From Candidatus Woesearchaeota archaeon (lineage in GTDB: Archaea; Nanobdellota; Nanobdellia; Woesearchaeales; UBA11576), in NCBI GenBank assembly GCA_019322385.1, contig JAHWIS010000002.1:1-16345 (forward strand): a stretch of DNA of 16,345 nt, given 5' to 3'. The notes under the pieces were generated by a model. It saw only the letters and a list, made by a program, of their open reading frames with translations, ran no database searches and was not told the DNA's origin. Shown in pieces: positions 4,807 to 12,869 of this stretch. How positions within the stretch are numbered: position 1 is the stretch's first letter; the number at the start of each line of letters is the position of its first letter. The position numbers and the translations under genes are program-made.

Positions 4807-5727
4807 TTATCCCATAGCACCCTGCGCGAGTGTTATCACGAAGAATGCGAGTGTCATTAGTATGAGGGAGTGTTTTGCGCCTGCCTTGAGGTCACCTTCT
4901 GCCATCTTGCCAAGGACAAGGCCTGCAAACAGTGCCTGGATAAGTGCCAGCATGAGGAATACGCCGCGTATCGAGGTGAGCCAGGCTCCGAGAGTGCCGA
5001 TGAATGCCCCTAATGAGGAGAAGTCTATCTGCACAGTGCGGATTGCTCCGCCAAGAGCAGCAGATGAGAGAGCGACTCCACCTTCTGAAACGCCTTCTAT
5101 GTTCCTTGATTCTATGTCTGCGATGTATGGGATGAGCAGGTTCTGTATGACGATCATCACACCGAGGAATACCATGAAGATGATATAACTCTGCACGAGC
5201 TGGGAATGGATTCCTGCCTTCCTGGCAAGCTTTATCTTTTTGATCTCGATGACAGAGTTGGTCACGGTCTCAAGCACATCCTCTATGTTTCCTCCCGAGA
5301 CTTCTGCCTCTATCACAGTCGCGACGCTCCTCTTTATCACGCCGTTCTTTGTCTCGTTCGCAAAATTAAGCAATGCCTTGTGCACAGGGATGGACCACTC
5401 GACCTGGTTGGCGAGCTTGACTACGTACGGCGTGAGCGCACCATAGTCTGTCTTTGACACGTAGACAATGGCCTTGCTGATAGGCATGCCAGACTTGACA
5501 GAACCGACAAGATTGCGAACGAATTCTGGGAAGAGCGACTCGAGCTCTTTCTGCTTCCTTGCATTGACAAAGAAATCTATCCAGAACTGGCTCCAGCCGA
5601 TGCTCAGCGCGATTATGATGAGAGGCACGAACCAGGCAGTCCTGAGGAAGAAGATGAAATCTATGACAAGGAACACTATGCCGAATATAGCTGCAATCAC
5701 GTGCCTTTTCTCGAATTTTATAGCCAT
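4807..5727 (-). CDS. TadC-like type II secretion/pilus platform protein (T2SSF domain)
   Basis: This is a 306-residue polytopic membrane protein. Two helices open it (about 9-28 and 32-52). A cytoplasmic helical T2SSF domain follows (about 62-175), carrying the paired motifs SGMPISKA and AEVSGGNIEDVLETV. Further helices lie at about 178-200 and beyond 250 to the C-terminus. T2SSF proteins form the inner-membrane platform that couples the rotary ATPase to pilin extrusion. It is the second platform gene in the locus, directly after a larger TadB/FlaJ-like one, the two-gene arrangement seen in Tad and methanococcal Epd pili. A GAGG site that overlaps the preceding TGA serves the ATG at 5727. A segment of about 45 residues (205-250) between helices, rich in Ser/Gly/Ala, is likely extracellular. 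Confidence 0.9.
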   Translation of the reverse strand: MAIKFEKRHVIAAIFGIVFLVIDFIFFLRTAWFVPLIIIALSIGWSQFWIDFFVNARKQKELESLFPEFVRNLVGSVKSGMPISKAIVYVSKTDYGALTPYVVKLANQVEWSIPVHKALLNFANETKNGVIKRSVATVIEAEVSGGNIEDVLETVTNSVIEIKKIKLARKAGIHSQLVQSYIIFMVFLGVMIVIQNLLIPYIADIESRNIEGVSEGGVALSSAALGGAIRTVQIDFSSLGAFIGTLGAWLTSIRGVFLMLALIQALFAGLVLGKMAEGDLKAGAKHSLILMTLAFFVITLAQGAMG

Positions 5728-5739
5728 GTTATCTTATCC

Positions 5740-7596
5740 TCAAATCTCTGGTTGCGTTATCTCCAGGAACGCCAGGAAGCTGACGTTCATCAATGGTATT
5801 ATGATATAAGTCCCTATGACAATGACGATGTTTACATCCAACCCTCCGACCTTTCCGCCTAGAAGGCTGACAAGCGAAAGCGCTGCAACAAAGAACAGCG
5901 GAGCAGCTATCAATATGCCTGTGTAGATATCCGAATATGTCGAGATGGTCTCAGTATACTTCTGCCTCTCAAGCTTGTAGTTCATCATGGCCTCTTCAGC
6001 CTTCTGTGAGAAGTACTGCTTGAGGTCACCGCCTGTCTGGGTATTGGATATCATGCCCTCGAAAAAATCCTTGAACTGGTAAGACGGTGTCGTGGACGCG
6101 ACAGCCCTTAACGCTGTAAGCACATCATAGCCGAATATCTCGATATAATTGACTATCTTCTCTATCTCGACAGACACCTCACCATACTCCTTTGATTCTG
6201 AGATGAGCTTGAACATCCTGACAGGAGCCACTCCGGAAGCAGACACTGCAGCCATGTGGTTTATCGCGAAAGGCAGGTTAGTGTTTATCGAACGACGCCT
6301 CTGCTTCATCTTTGAATATGGATATGCATAGAATCCTGCGAATGTCGCGAGGCCTGCAAGCACTGACATCATCAATGTCCTGAATATGACCTGAAGGAAT
6401 GGCAGTCCAGTAGATGCAAAGAAGACTCCAAAGATCACGAGTCCTAAAACCATGCTGACAGACACGCCAAGCACCAGCATGTTCACATATGTGTTGGAGA
6501 GCACCTTTATGTTGGCCAGCCTCAACGCATGGTAGAGATCCTTGAAGAACTCAGGGAATGCATCAAGCAGGTAAAGGCTCACCCTTCGGATGGCTACGTT
6601 CGCCAATGATCCGAAGAAAGAAGGCTGATAGACCTTCAGGGCCTTCCTGCGCTCCATGATCGAACGTATGCGGTGCGCCTCTTTTGTAAGCGCGGTCGCG
6701 GTTATCTTCTCTATCTGCGCAGTGATCTCTGGCTTTGCCTTCCGCCTCAATGTCTCAAGCTGGATAGTAGAGAACGGCACCTCAGAAGGCTTCTCCTCAG
6801 ACGCTATCTTCCTCCTACTGAGCAGGTTCCGTATGTAATCGATGCCGAAGAAATGGCCCATTGCAACACCTGCTGAAGGCTTGACCTTCTTATCCTTGGC
6901 AGACGGAATATGCTTCTTCTTGATGAACTCTACTGCTTCCTCTTTCTCAGCAGGCTTTGCAGGCGCTGGCTTTGCAGGCTTTGCCTTTATCTCTGCCAGC
7001 TGCTCCTTTATCTCTTTCCGGGCAAACACGCGCTTGAAGAACAATGATACCTTGTCCATGACAGAAGGCTTGACCTCGACAAGCTTTGCAGGGATCTCTT
7101 CCACCTCTGCTTTCTCTGGTCTGACTTTTGGTGGCGGCGCCATTTCAGGCAGGGGCATTGCCTCTATCTCGAGCTTTTTCTTGAGAGGTATCTCTTTCCT
7201 TATCTCTGTAGGGATCTCTTTTGGAAGAGGTGGTCTTGCCGGCCTGGCAGGCGCTGGCTTACTTGGCGCGGGTTTAGGAACAGGTCCTGCCTCCTCTATC
7301 TTGAGATATCCCCTGTCGCTATACGCCTCATAGAATATCTGGGAATTGTATGCCTCGACCCTCTTCATGAGAGAAAGGATATAGGAATTATAATAGCTGA
7401 TCCACTCCTCTTTTGTCTTGCCTTTGAGAAGTTTCTTCTGTGCCTTCTCATACTGGAAATAGGTGTGCTTGCCTGCCTGGTAATCGTCGAACAGCTGCTT
7501 GAGGGACTTCACAAGGTTCTGCTTGTAGAAAGAATATGTCTCAATCTCTGAGACCATATCAAGAACTTTCCTTGCAAGTACCTGGACGTTTTTCAT
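5740..7596 (-). CDS. TadB/FlaJ-like pilus platform protein with long N-terminal tether
   Basis: The product is 618 residues from ATG 7596; an in-frame TTG at 7614 would add six. Residues 1-95 are an aromatic-rich helical domain. Residues about 104-240 are a Pro/Ala/Lys tether broken by a short amphipathic patch (MDKVSLFFKRVFARK). The platform part follows, with helices at about 371-394 and 404-425, a T2SSF domain (about 435-550) with SASGVAPVRMFKLI and NTQTGGDLKQYF, then helices at about 560-580 and 590-615. It should sit in the membrane and contact the ATPase. Typical T2SSF proteins of this type are 250-350 residues, or near 550 for two-domain FlaJ, so the front extension is notable. The gene lies 21 bases after the 76-residue protein and 12 bases before the TadC-like gene, clearly in one operon. 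Confidence 0.87.
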   Translation of the reverse strand: MKNVQVLARKVLDMVSEIETYSFYKQNLVKSLKQLFDDYQAGKHTYFQYEKAQKKLLKGKTKEEWISYYNSYILSLMKRVEAYNSQIFYEAYSDRGYLKIEEAGPVPKPAPSKPAPARPARPPLPKEIPTEIRKEIPLKKKLEIEAMPLPEMAPPPKVRPEKAEVEEIPAKLVEVKPSVMDKVSLFFKRVFARKEIKEQLAEIKAKPAKPAPAKPAEKEEAVEFIKKKHIPSAKDKKVKPSAGVAMGHFFGIDYIRNLLSRRKIASEEKPSEVPFSTIQLETLRRKAKPEITAQIEKITATALTKEAHRIRSIMERRKALKVYQPSFFGSLANVAIRRVSLYLLDAFPEFFKDLYHALRLANIKVLSNTYVNMLVLGVSVSMVLGLVIFGVFFASTGLPFLQVIFRTLMMSVLAGLATFAGFYAYPYSKMKQRRRSINTNLPFAINHMAAVSASGVAPVRMFKLISESKEYGEVSVEIEKIVNYIEIFGYDVLTALRAVASTTPSYQFKDFFEGMISNTQTGGDLKQYFSQKAEEAMMNYKLERQKYTETISTYSDIYTGILIAAPLFFVAALSLVSLLGGKVGGLDVNIVIVIGTYIIIPLMNVSFLAFLEITQPEI

Positions 7597-7617
7597 TTTA
7601 CAAAACTTCCCCAAAGA

Positions 7618-7848
7618 TCACTTGAGAGGCTCTTGCGACTCCATGTTTGCAAGCAGGTTCTTCACGTGAAGCGACAGTTTAAGTATCCTGTCCCTGGCAA
7701 ACTTTGCCTCGTCCTTCTTGGTGTTGAGAACCCTCTTGTCCGCAGGCCTTGAAGCAAGCAGCTCATCATACAGCTCTGCAAGAGACTCTATCTCGCGCAT
7801 GCTCTCGTCTACAGTTATTATCTTCTGCGCAAAACCTGCTTTCCTCAT
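7618..7848 (-). CDS. Small helical protein between the pilus ATPase and platform genes
   Basis: A 76-residue, charged, entirely helical-looking protein begins MRKAGFAQKIITVDESMREIE and continues through two predicted helices (about 12-32 and 42-70). It has no membrane segment, cysteine or signal peptide. ATG 7848 overlaps the ATPase stop as ATGA, and an AGAGGTT run precedes it inside the ATPase gene. I do not recognise a family. Position between the motor and the platform suggests a cytoplasmic adaptor of the two, comparable in place to accessory archaellum or pilus subunits. This is inference. Confidence 0.78.
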   Translation of the reverse strand: MRKAGFAQKIITVDESMREIESLAELYDELLASRPADKRVLNTKKDEAKFARDRILKLSLHVKNLLANMESQEPLK

Positions 7849-9704
7849 TTTATGTTGAACCTCTTAAGCACAGACTGGGGGTCCTTGTAATAATCATTGA
7901 TCACCTTGTTGAAATCCTCGAAATTAGAGATGTCCTTGTCAGCCATCACCTTAAGGAGCTTTGCCCTTTTCTGCATCTCCGCAGTTATCTGGGCTACAGT
8001 CATCCCGGTCCGCTTTGTTATCTTCTCAAAGATCGTCGGCTTATTGCTGGCTGTTATTGCATCCTTTATAGGGTCCCAAGTAAATACTGGGTTGTATTTT
8101 GCCTTGCCAAGCGCCTGCTCGATCTCCTCTATCTCATCGATCTCCTTGAGCCTCCTGACGTTCTTTATCTGGTCCTTGACATGGATGCAGATGCACACGA
8201 CATCAAGAGCCTCTACAAGCGAGGGAGAGAGGTTTATCGGAGGCGTCTCCAGCCTCTTTATCACTGTGTCGACAGATGCTGCGTGGAATGTCGAGAATGA
8301 AGGATGGCCTGAAGCCATTCCCTGGAACAGGACATATGCCTCCTTGCCCCTTATCTCTCCGACAATCACGTAATCAGGGTTCTGCCTGAAGCTCTCCCTA
8401 AGAAGGTCGAACAATGTTATCTCTCCATACTGCGTGCCGAGCACAGTGGGCATGCCGAAGCCTGCCCTGGTCACTGAAGGAAGCCAGTTAATGTGCGCAA
8501 GGTTGAGCTCCCTTGTGTCCTCGATAGAGCATATCCTCGCCTCAGGAGGGATGAAGTCAACAATGCAGTTCAGGAAAGTCGTCTTTCCAGAAGCGGTCTC
8601 TCCGACGACCATGACATTGAACTTGTTCTCGATCACAAGCCACAGGTAAGCGAATGATTCAGGTGTCGCAGTCTTCGACTGTATGAGATTGACAGGTGTC
8701 CAGGGCTCCTTGGTGAATTTCCTTATCGTGAATGTAGGTCCTCTTGTGGTTATGTCCTCTGTATAGGTCGCGTTGACCCTGGAACCGTCAGGAAGAGTGC
8801 CGTCGAGAAGGGGCTTTGCATACGAGATATAGCGGCCTGTCTTCTGCGCAAGCTTCTCGATGAAATCAGTCATATATGTAGCGTCCCTGAAAATCACGTT
8901 GGTACGGATGTTCTGGTATTTCCTGTGCACTATGTATATCGGGAAGTTCAGGCCATTGCATTCTATGTCCTCAACATAATAATCATTCAGCAAAGGCTCG
9001 ATCTCGTTGAGGCCGACAGAATTCCTGTAGATATAGTACATCAGCTTGTTGTATGTCTTCTTGCTCACCCTTGCACCGAGCTCTATGAGGATGCTCTGCA
9101 CATTCTTCTCAAGATACTGGACAAGGATGTTAGACTTTGCGGCCCTGACAAAGCTTATGTTGATCATCTCCTCAAGGCCGAGGTTTATCAGCTCGAGAAG
9201 CTCCTTTTCTGTATCGTCGAGGACAGGCTCCTCGACAGAATAGACAAGCTCGTTCTCCTTATTATCCCAATAGAGATGCGCATAGGCGTACGGCGGTATC
9301 AGAGGGTATCTTACGTTTATCTTGCGCTTCTCTTCGTAAGGAGGGAGCTTTATGATCTTGGGACGCAGGTCGATATAGAAACCGCCTTCTTCTGCTGGCT
9401 TTGCAGGTTCTTTGGCTTCTGCTGCCGGCTCTGCAGGTGCTGCTTCTGCGGGTGCTGCTGGCCCTGTAGGTGCTGGTGCAGCAGGCATTGCTGCAGTCGC
9501 TTCTGCTTTTTTAACGACACCAGCGATCTTGGCCTTCATCTTTTCTTTTTCCGGAGCCTTGGTCTCTTCAGCAAACACGATGCTGCTATCTGACTTGGGC
9601 TTTGTTATGACCATCTTCTCTTCAGCAGGTTCAGCGCCTGGTCCTGCAGGAGCAGCAATGGGTGCTGGATCGACTGCTTTTTTCCTGAAAAATGGGAATG
9701 CCAC
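7845..9704 (-). CDS. Type IV pilus/secretion system ATPase (FlaI/GspE/TadA family)
   Basis: This is a 619-residue motor ATPase. Residues about 10-108 form an Ala/Pro/Glu-rich unstructured tether. The N-terminal domain spans about 120-330 and the RecA-like core about 335-510. Motifs are intact: Walker A GETASGKTT (368-376), Asp box SIEDTREL (393-400), Walker B DYVIVGEIRG (444-453), and His box GHPSFSTFHA (466-475). HINWLPSVTR is characteristic of archaeal members. The C-terminal about 100 residues are helical. It hydrolyses ATP at the cytoplasmic face to drive pilin assembly. The start is GTG 9704, supported by AGAGGT seven bases upstream. The stop overlaps the 76-residue gene by ATGA. Archaellum-specific partners such as FlaH are absent nearby, so this is more likely a pilus or secretion machine than an archaellum. 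Confidence 0.95.
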   Translation of the reverse strand: MAFPFFRKKAVDPAPIAAPAGPGAEPAEEKMVITKPKSDSSIVFAEETKAPEKEKMKAKIAGVVKKAEATAAMPAAPAPTGPAAPAEAAPAEPAAEAKEPAKPAEEGGFYIDLRPKIIKLPPYEEKRKINVRYPLIPPYAYAHLYWDNKENELVYSVEEPVLDDTEKELLELINLGLEEMINISFVRAAKSNILVQYLEKNVQSILIELGARVSKKTYNKLMYYIYRNSVGLNEIEPLLNDYYVEDIECNGLNFPIYIVHRKYQNIRTNVIFRDATYMTDFIEKLAQKTGRYISYAKPLLDGTLPDGSRVNATYTEDITTRGPTFTIRKFTKEPWTPVNLIQSKTATPESFAYLWLVIENKFNVMVVGETASGKTTFLNCIVDFIPPEARICSIEDTRELNLAHINWLPSVTRAGFGMPTVLGTQYGEITLFDLLRESFRQNPDYVIVGEIRGKEAYVLFQGMASGHPSFSTFHAASVDTVIKRLETPPINLSPSLVEALDVVCICIHVKDQIKNVRRLKEIDEIEEIEQALGKAKYNPVFTWDPIKDAITASNKPTIFEKITKRTGMTVAQITAEMQKRAKLLKVMADKDISNFEDFNKVINDYYKDPQSVLKRFNIK

Positions 9705-9721
9705 TTCTTATACCTCTTTTT

Positions 9722-10429
9722 TTATCTTATCTTCACCTGAAGGAAATCCCTGTTGCTCTCAAGAGTGAACTCCACAACAGTATAATAGCTTGAATTAGTA
9801 TTGTTGATATAGTAAAGCACGCGCGCAGCGCCGAGGCTCGAGCCAGAGTCCTCAAGCGTAGAATAGCCTGAATAGTTCCATGACGAGCCAGCGCCGAAAT
9901 CAAACTGGAACTGGTTTGCAGCAGCTATCTCACTGTCGCTCTCAGGGTCCTTAAACACTGGCTGGTTATCCATCATCAGACCCGACTGGTTGAAGGCGCA
10001 GGTGTCTTGGTCCTCGCACTTATGGAACGCTATCCTCATGTATGTGTTCTCAAGGGTGTAGTTATTTGCGTAGCTTGTCGCAGAAACATCTGCATTAGAA
10101 GAGATGTAAAGGTTGCCGAGCTCGATCTGCTGGCCAGACTCAAGTATGTTCGCATCAGTCCTGAGGTTCCACTTCAGTGCGCCGTCCTTGAGCTCAAGGT
10201 TCCCTTTCTCGATCTCTATAGGGACTACGCGCTGGGAGCCGATACCCTCCTCGCTGATATCATTTATCTGCTGGTTGAGAGAAAGGAACGCGTTCTTCTG
10301 CTTGGTGAACACTGACTTGTCCTGCAGGTCGCGCAAGACAGGCACGCCTGCATTGAGAACGATGACCAGCACTACTGTTACCACAAGGATATACAGGATT
10401 GCTGAAACCCATATCTGTCCTTTGTCCAT
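9722..10429 (-). CDS. Pilin-like protein with KG|QIW class III signal peptide
   Basis: The product is 235 residues. It begins MDKGQIWVSAILYI, followed by a hydrophobic helix of about 22 residues. The K-G|Q site is that used by archaeal prepilin peptidases, which cut before the helix. The ectodomain (about 35-235) is beta-strand rich, has two cysteines close together (CEDQDTC), and has several N-x-S/T sequons including NNTNSS near the C-terminus. It is about twice the size of an ordinary major pilin, so it may be a minor or tip subunit. An AGAGG site seven to eight bases before ATG 10429 supports the start. The gap to the ATPase is 17 bases, which contain that gene's ribosome binding site. I see no named domain in the ectodomain. 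Confidence 0.85.
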   Translation of the reverse strand: MDKGQIWVSAILYILVVTVVLVIVLNAGVPVLRDLQDKSVFTKQKNAFLSLNQQINDISEEGIGSQRVVPIEIEKGNLELKDGALKWNLRTDANILESGQQIELGNLYISSNADVSATSYANNYTLENTYMRIAFHKCEDQDTCAFNQSGLMMDNQPVFKDPESDSEIAAANQFQFDFGAGSSWNYSGYSTLEDSGSSLGAARVLYYINNTNSSYYTVVEFTLESNRDFLQVKIR

Positions 10430-10450
10430 GATTCGCCTCTTTTTTAGGGG

Positions 10451-10867
10451 TTATTTCGGTTCGAATGTGAGGTTCTTGAAATTCACGTCCTTGCAACCTC
10501 TTGGGTAAACCAAGACCCAGTCCTCAACGACCATCTCAAGGCTGACCGGCTGTGCAATGCCTTGGGTCAATCCGATGCTGACCTCTTTTGTCTCGACAGC
10601 GCTCTCCACCATGATGGAGGGAATATCTGAGCCAAGCGTATTCTCAATCTCGAAATAGAGAGTGCCGTCCACATAAGAGACAGTGTCAGGATGGATCACG
10701 TAATAATACCTGCTGCATTCGAATGTCGCCAAGGTCCTTTCTTCTGAGTAAGCGGTCTGCTCTGTATACATGCGGTATATCCAGCCTGCTGTAACGACAA
10801 CCAGCATTATGAATATCGCGAACAAAAATATCAATACACTTATCTTCTTCGACCTTGGGTCAGCCAT
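10451..10867 (-). CDS. Single-span membrane protein of the pilus cluster
   Basis: The product is 138 residues: a short basic N-terminus (MADPRSKK), one transmembrane helix (about 9-31), then an extracellular domain of about 100 residues with two cysteines (residues near 51 and 129). It lacks the K/R-G/A cleavage site seen in the neighbouring pilins, so it is probably an uncleaved membrane-anchored accessory protein, not a pilin. No Shine-Dalgarno site precedes the ATG; a T-run and a 23-base gap separate it from the previous gene. The family is not recognised. Placement between two pilin-like genes suggests a role in the same assembly. Confidence 0.8.
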   Translation of the reverse strand: MADPRSKKISVLIFLFAIFIMLVVVTAGWIYRMYTEQTAYSEERTLATFECSRYYYVIHPDTVSYVDGTLYFEIENTLGSDIPSIMVESAVETKEVSIGLTQGIAQPVSLEMVVEDWVLVYPRGCKDVNFKNLTFEPK

Positions 10868-10890
10868 TTTTGAGTGTCAAAACAAAAAAA

Positions 10891-11448
10891 TCAGTCCCAT
10901 ACCTCGCTGCATGCCTTGATGTCTGTCGATATCTCTGCGCTCGATGGGCAGGCCACTTCAGTGCCTCCTACCTTTATGTAAGGCGTGAGCTGGATCTGTG
11001 TCGGAGTGCCGTACGTATCGGTATCATACGTGAAGTTCAACAGCTTTGCAGCGTTCGTGGTCAGGTTGGATATGTCTCCTAGATCGACTGTATAAGGCAC
11101 CCTTGTTGCGCTGGCTATAAGCCTTGCCTGTATCTTCTCGACAGTCTTTCCCTTCTTGTTCTCGATGATGAAGTCTACGCTCGTGTTATCTAAACTGAAA
11201 GACGCATTATAGCAGACCTGCGGGACGCCGTCTATTTTGACTATCGATATGTCAACATCTGAGGCGCACGTCACTTCTGTGTCTGAGCGCTCCCTTGCGA
11301 TGTTTGCTGTGTCCTCGACATAGCCCCTGCCCCAGTTCATGACAACTGCGCCAAGCGCAACTGCGAACGCGATTAGAAGCACTGTTGCGATAAGAGGCGA
11401 GACTGCTTTCCTGGACCTGAACATCCTGTTTGTGTTTTTCTTTTTCAT
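10891..11448 (-). CDS. Archaeal type IV pilin (four-cysteine type)
   Basis: The product is 185 residues. The leader ends RSRKA|VSPLIATVLLIAFAV, the textbook archaeal pilin N-terminus (cleavage expected after Ala15, hydrophobic helix 18-37). The ectodomain is strand-rich with cysteines at 61, 79, 167 and 180 and sequons at NASF, NTS and NFT. GAGGTGAG lies four bases before ATG 11448; a longer frame from GTG 11457 falls inside that site and is rejected. The ectodomain plan and cysteine layout match the pilin at 11803-12291, so the two look like paralogues. The Shine-Dalgarno site overlaps the stop of the upstream gene, so translation is coupled. Confidence 0.92.
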   Translation of the reverse strand: MKKKNTNRMFRSRKAVSPLIATVLLIAFAVALGAVVMNWGRGYVEDTANIARERSDTEVTCASDVDISIVKIDGVPQVCYNASFSLDNTSVDFIIENKKGKTVEKIQARLIASATRVPYTVDLGDISNLTTNAAKLLNFTYDTDTYGTPTQIQLTPYIKVGGTEVACPSSAEISTDIKACSEVWD

Positions 11449-11458
11449 TGCGCTCACC

Positions 11459-11746
11459 TCACTTAGACATGCGCTGAAGCAAATCGTTCAGGCGCTTTTC
11501 TTCTGTATGCATTGTCCTTACATATGGCACTGTGCCTATTATCAGCACAGCAAGGCCCATCACGATCAGGACATTTAGCAATGTCTTGTCGATATAGCCG
11601 TTTATGAAGCCAAGGACTGCCACGAACATGAAAGCAAAGTATAGAATCAGGCTCTTGTTCATGACAAGCATCGACTTCTCCCGGTTGAGTCTGGATTTCT
11701 CCACCTCAAGCTCGAGAACCTCTTTTTTCAAACCATGCTTGGCCAT
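11459..11746 (-). CDS. Small two-helix membrane protein
   Basis: The product is 95 residues: a charged helix (about 5-28), two membrane segments (about 30-50 and 56-75) with a short loop GYIDKT, and a charged C-terminal helix. Both ends are probably cytoplasmic and could pair as a coiled coil. The start carries the best ribosome binding site in the window, AAGGAGGT eight bases upstream. I do not recognise the family. It lies between two paralogous pilins and may be a chaperone-like or scaffold component of the pilus machine. The 56-base gap before it (11747-11802) is AT-rich with TTTTTAAAAA and AATAAATAA, which may be weak promoter or terminator elements. Confidence 0.83.
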   Translation of the reverse strand: MAKHGLKKEVLELEVEKSRLNREKSMLVMNKSLILYFAFMFVAVLGFINGYIDKTLLNVLIVMGLAVLIIGTVPYVRTMHTEEKRLNDLLQRMSK

Positions 11747-11754
11747 TTTTTAAA

Positions 11755-11762
11755 ACCTCCTT
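11755..11762 (-). promoter_or_regulatory. Perfect Shine-Dalgarno site AAGGAGGT
   Basis: It is eight bases before the ATG at 11746 and is the strongest such match seen here. It suggests this small membrane protein is translated more heavily than its neighbours. Confidence 0.8.
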
Positions 11763-11802
11763 TTTAAAAATGATTTTGAATTATTTATTGTATGAGCGTG
11801 AA

Positions 11803-12291
11803 TCAACAGGTGTCTACATCGCTTGAGGCTTTCTTTTCAGCGCAGATTATGTCCAGATCCTCTTTTTCGATATGAGGTATCACCTCAACCCGGGTGACTG
11901 TGCTTGCTGTGCCTGTGTCAATCTCTATGAGCTTCTTCCTATTGGGATTCATAGCAATATCTGTAAGGTTTGTGTGGATAGGCACAATGTCGCTATAGAG
12001 CCTGAAGTCCATCTTATCGATTCTTGCGTAGTTCCTATTCTGAAGCGTGATATTTAAAACTTGTGCTGACATGCATGCTGAGTCTATGTCCAATGAAACA
12101 GAGCGGCATTCGTCTGTGTTGTACACCACTTTCTTCATATCTTCTGTTGATGATTCTGTGTAGGACACCATGAAATTATACATGAAAGCGCTAAGGACTA
12201 CAGCGAACGCAACTAGCAGAACCCATGAGATCCAAGGAGAAACAGCCCTCTTCTGCCTTACAATACTCTTTAGCTTGATCAGGGGGACCAT
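11803..12291 (-). CDS. Archaeal type IV pilin, second four-cysteine paralogue
   Basis: The product is 162 residues from ATG 12291. The leader reads RQKRA|VSPWISWVLLVAFAV, with cleavage expected after Ala16. Cysteines lie at 62, 73, 150 and 162, the last being the C-terminal residue. The ectodomain repeats the plan of the other pilin: a Cys pair around a strand, an inner NITLQNRNYARIDK strand, a VEVIPHI strand, then a closing Cys pair about a dozen residues apart. AAGGAGTG eight bases before ATG 12291 supports this start over an in-frame ATG at 12315, which lacks a site. The gap from the previous gene is about 36 bases to this start. Confidence 0.9.
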   Translation of the reverse strand: MVPLIKLKSIVRQKRAVSPWISWVLLVAFAVVLSAFMYNFMVSYTESSTEDMKKVVYNTDECRSVSLDIDSACMSAQVLNITLQNRNYARIDKMDFRLYSDIVPIHTNLTDIAMNPNRKKLIEIDTGTASTVTRVEVIPHIEKEDLDIICAEKKASSDVDTC

Positions 12292-12327
12292 GTTTGATTC
12301 ACTCCTTTTTTTCATCGTGCATGAGGG

Positions 12328-12864
12328 CTAATCCATGACAAATATCTGCCTGTTAGCGCCTTTCCTAATCCTCAGCACGGCTTTTGCCTCTGTGCCTTGA
12401 TTAGAGATTGTGAATTTATAAATGTTTTCATGAAAAACATCGTCTCGCACCTCTAAAACCAGGTTTGAGAGGTTTTCGCGTGCAAAGTAGGTATTGGTGT
12501 CTGGTGGGAGTGTTTGGTTCAGGTTGATGATCTCAACAGGGTTCGGCATCTTGTTGCTCAGATAGACCATATCTCCTGTCTCCAGCACTGAGAATACCTG
12601 GACGTTCAGTTTCTTCATCTTTGAGTAGGAAATGAAGCTGTCAAGGAATCTCTCGTACTCTTGGTTCACATCTGCCTGCTCAAACAATGCATTGTTTATT
12701 GCAGCAGAGCTTTCGAACACGAAATTATCATATGCCTTGCTGAATGCCTTGGATGATCCAGGGGTTACGTTCTCTGATTGTAATAGGAGGGTTGCGTACG
12801 CTATCAGCATTATGGCTGTGAGTATGTAGAACTGGGCTTTCTTTGTCTTGATTGGGTTTTTCAT
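12328..12864 (-). CDS. Pilin-like membrane protein with KKA|QFYILTA leader
   Basis: The product is 178 residues, beginning MKNPIKTKKAQFYILTAIML. K-K-A|Q followed by a hydrophobic helix (about 12-29) fits a class III signal peptide. The helix is short and lacks the usual glutamate at position 5. The ectodomain has a helical part (about 38-85) and then a strand-rich C-terminal half. It has no cysteine, unlike the two VSP pilins. It resembles minor-pilin-like proteins, but I cannot name the family. The ATG is five bases after the stop of the giant surface protein and has no Shine-Dalgarno site, so it probably depends on re-initiation. Confidence 0.82.
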   Translation of the reverse strand: MKNPIKTKKAQFYILTAIMLIAYATLLLQSENVTPGSSKAFSKAYDNFVFESSAAINNALFEQADVNQEYERFLDSFISYSKMKKLNVQVFSVLETGDMVYLSNKMPNPVEIINLNQTLPPDTNTYFARENLSNLVLEVRDDVFHENIYKFTISNQGTEAKAVLRIRKGANRQIFVMD

Positions 12865-12869
12865 TTTGC

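Noticed and set aside
4776..4820. N-terminal hydrophobic extension of the MazG-like protein
   Set aside because: It overlaps the TadC-like stop, has no family similarity, and the signature MKYNKLVRDRIPE begins exactly at the internal ATG.
7612..7614. TTG start for the TadB-like protein
   Set aside because: It adds only six residues (GKFCK-like) with a poorly spaced ribosome site; ATG 7596 gives a more typical N-terminus. Not excluded.
9412..9768. 118-residue Ala/Gly-rich plus-strand frame
   Set aside because: Antisense shadow of the ATPase's Ala/Pro-rich tether, whose GC-rich codons keep several frames open.
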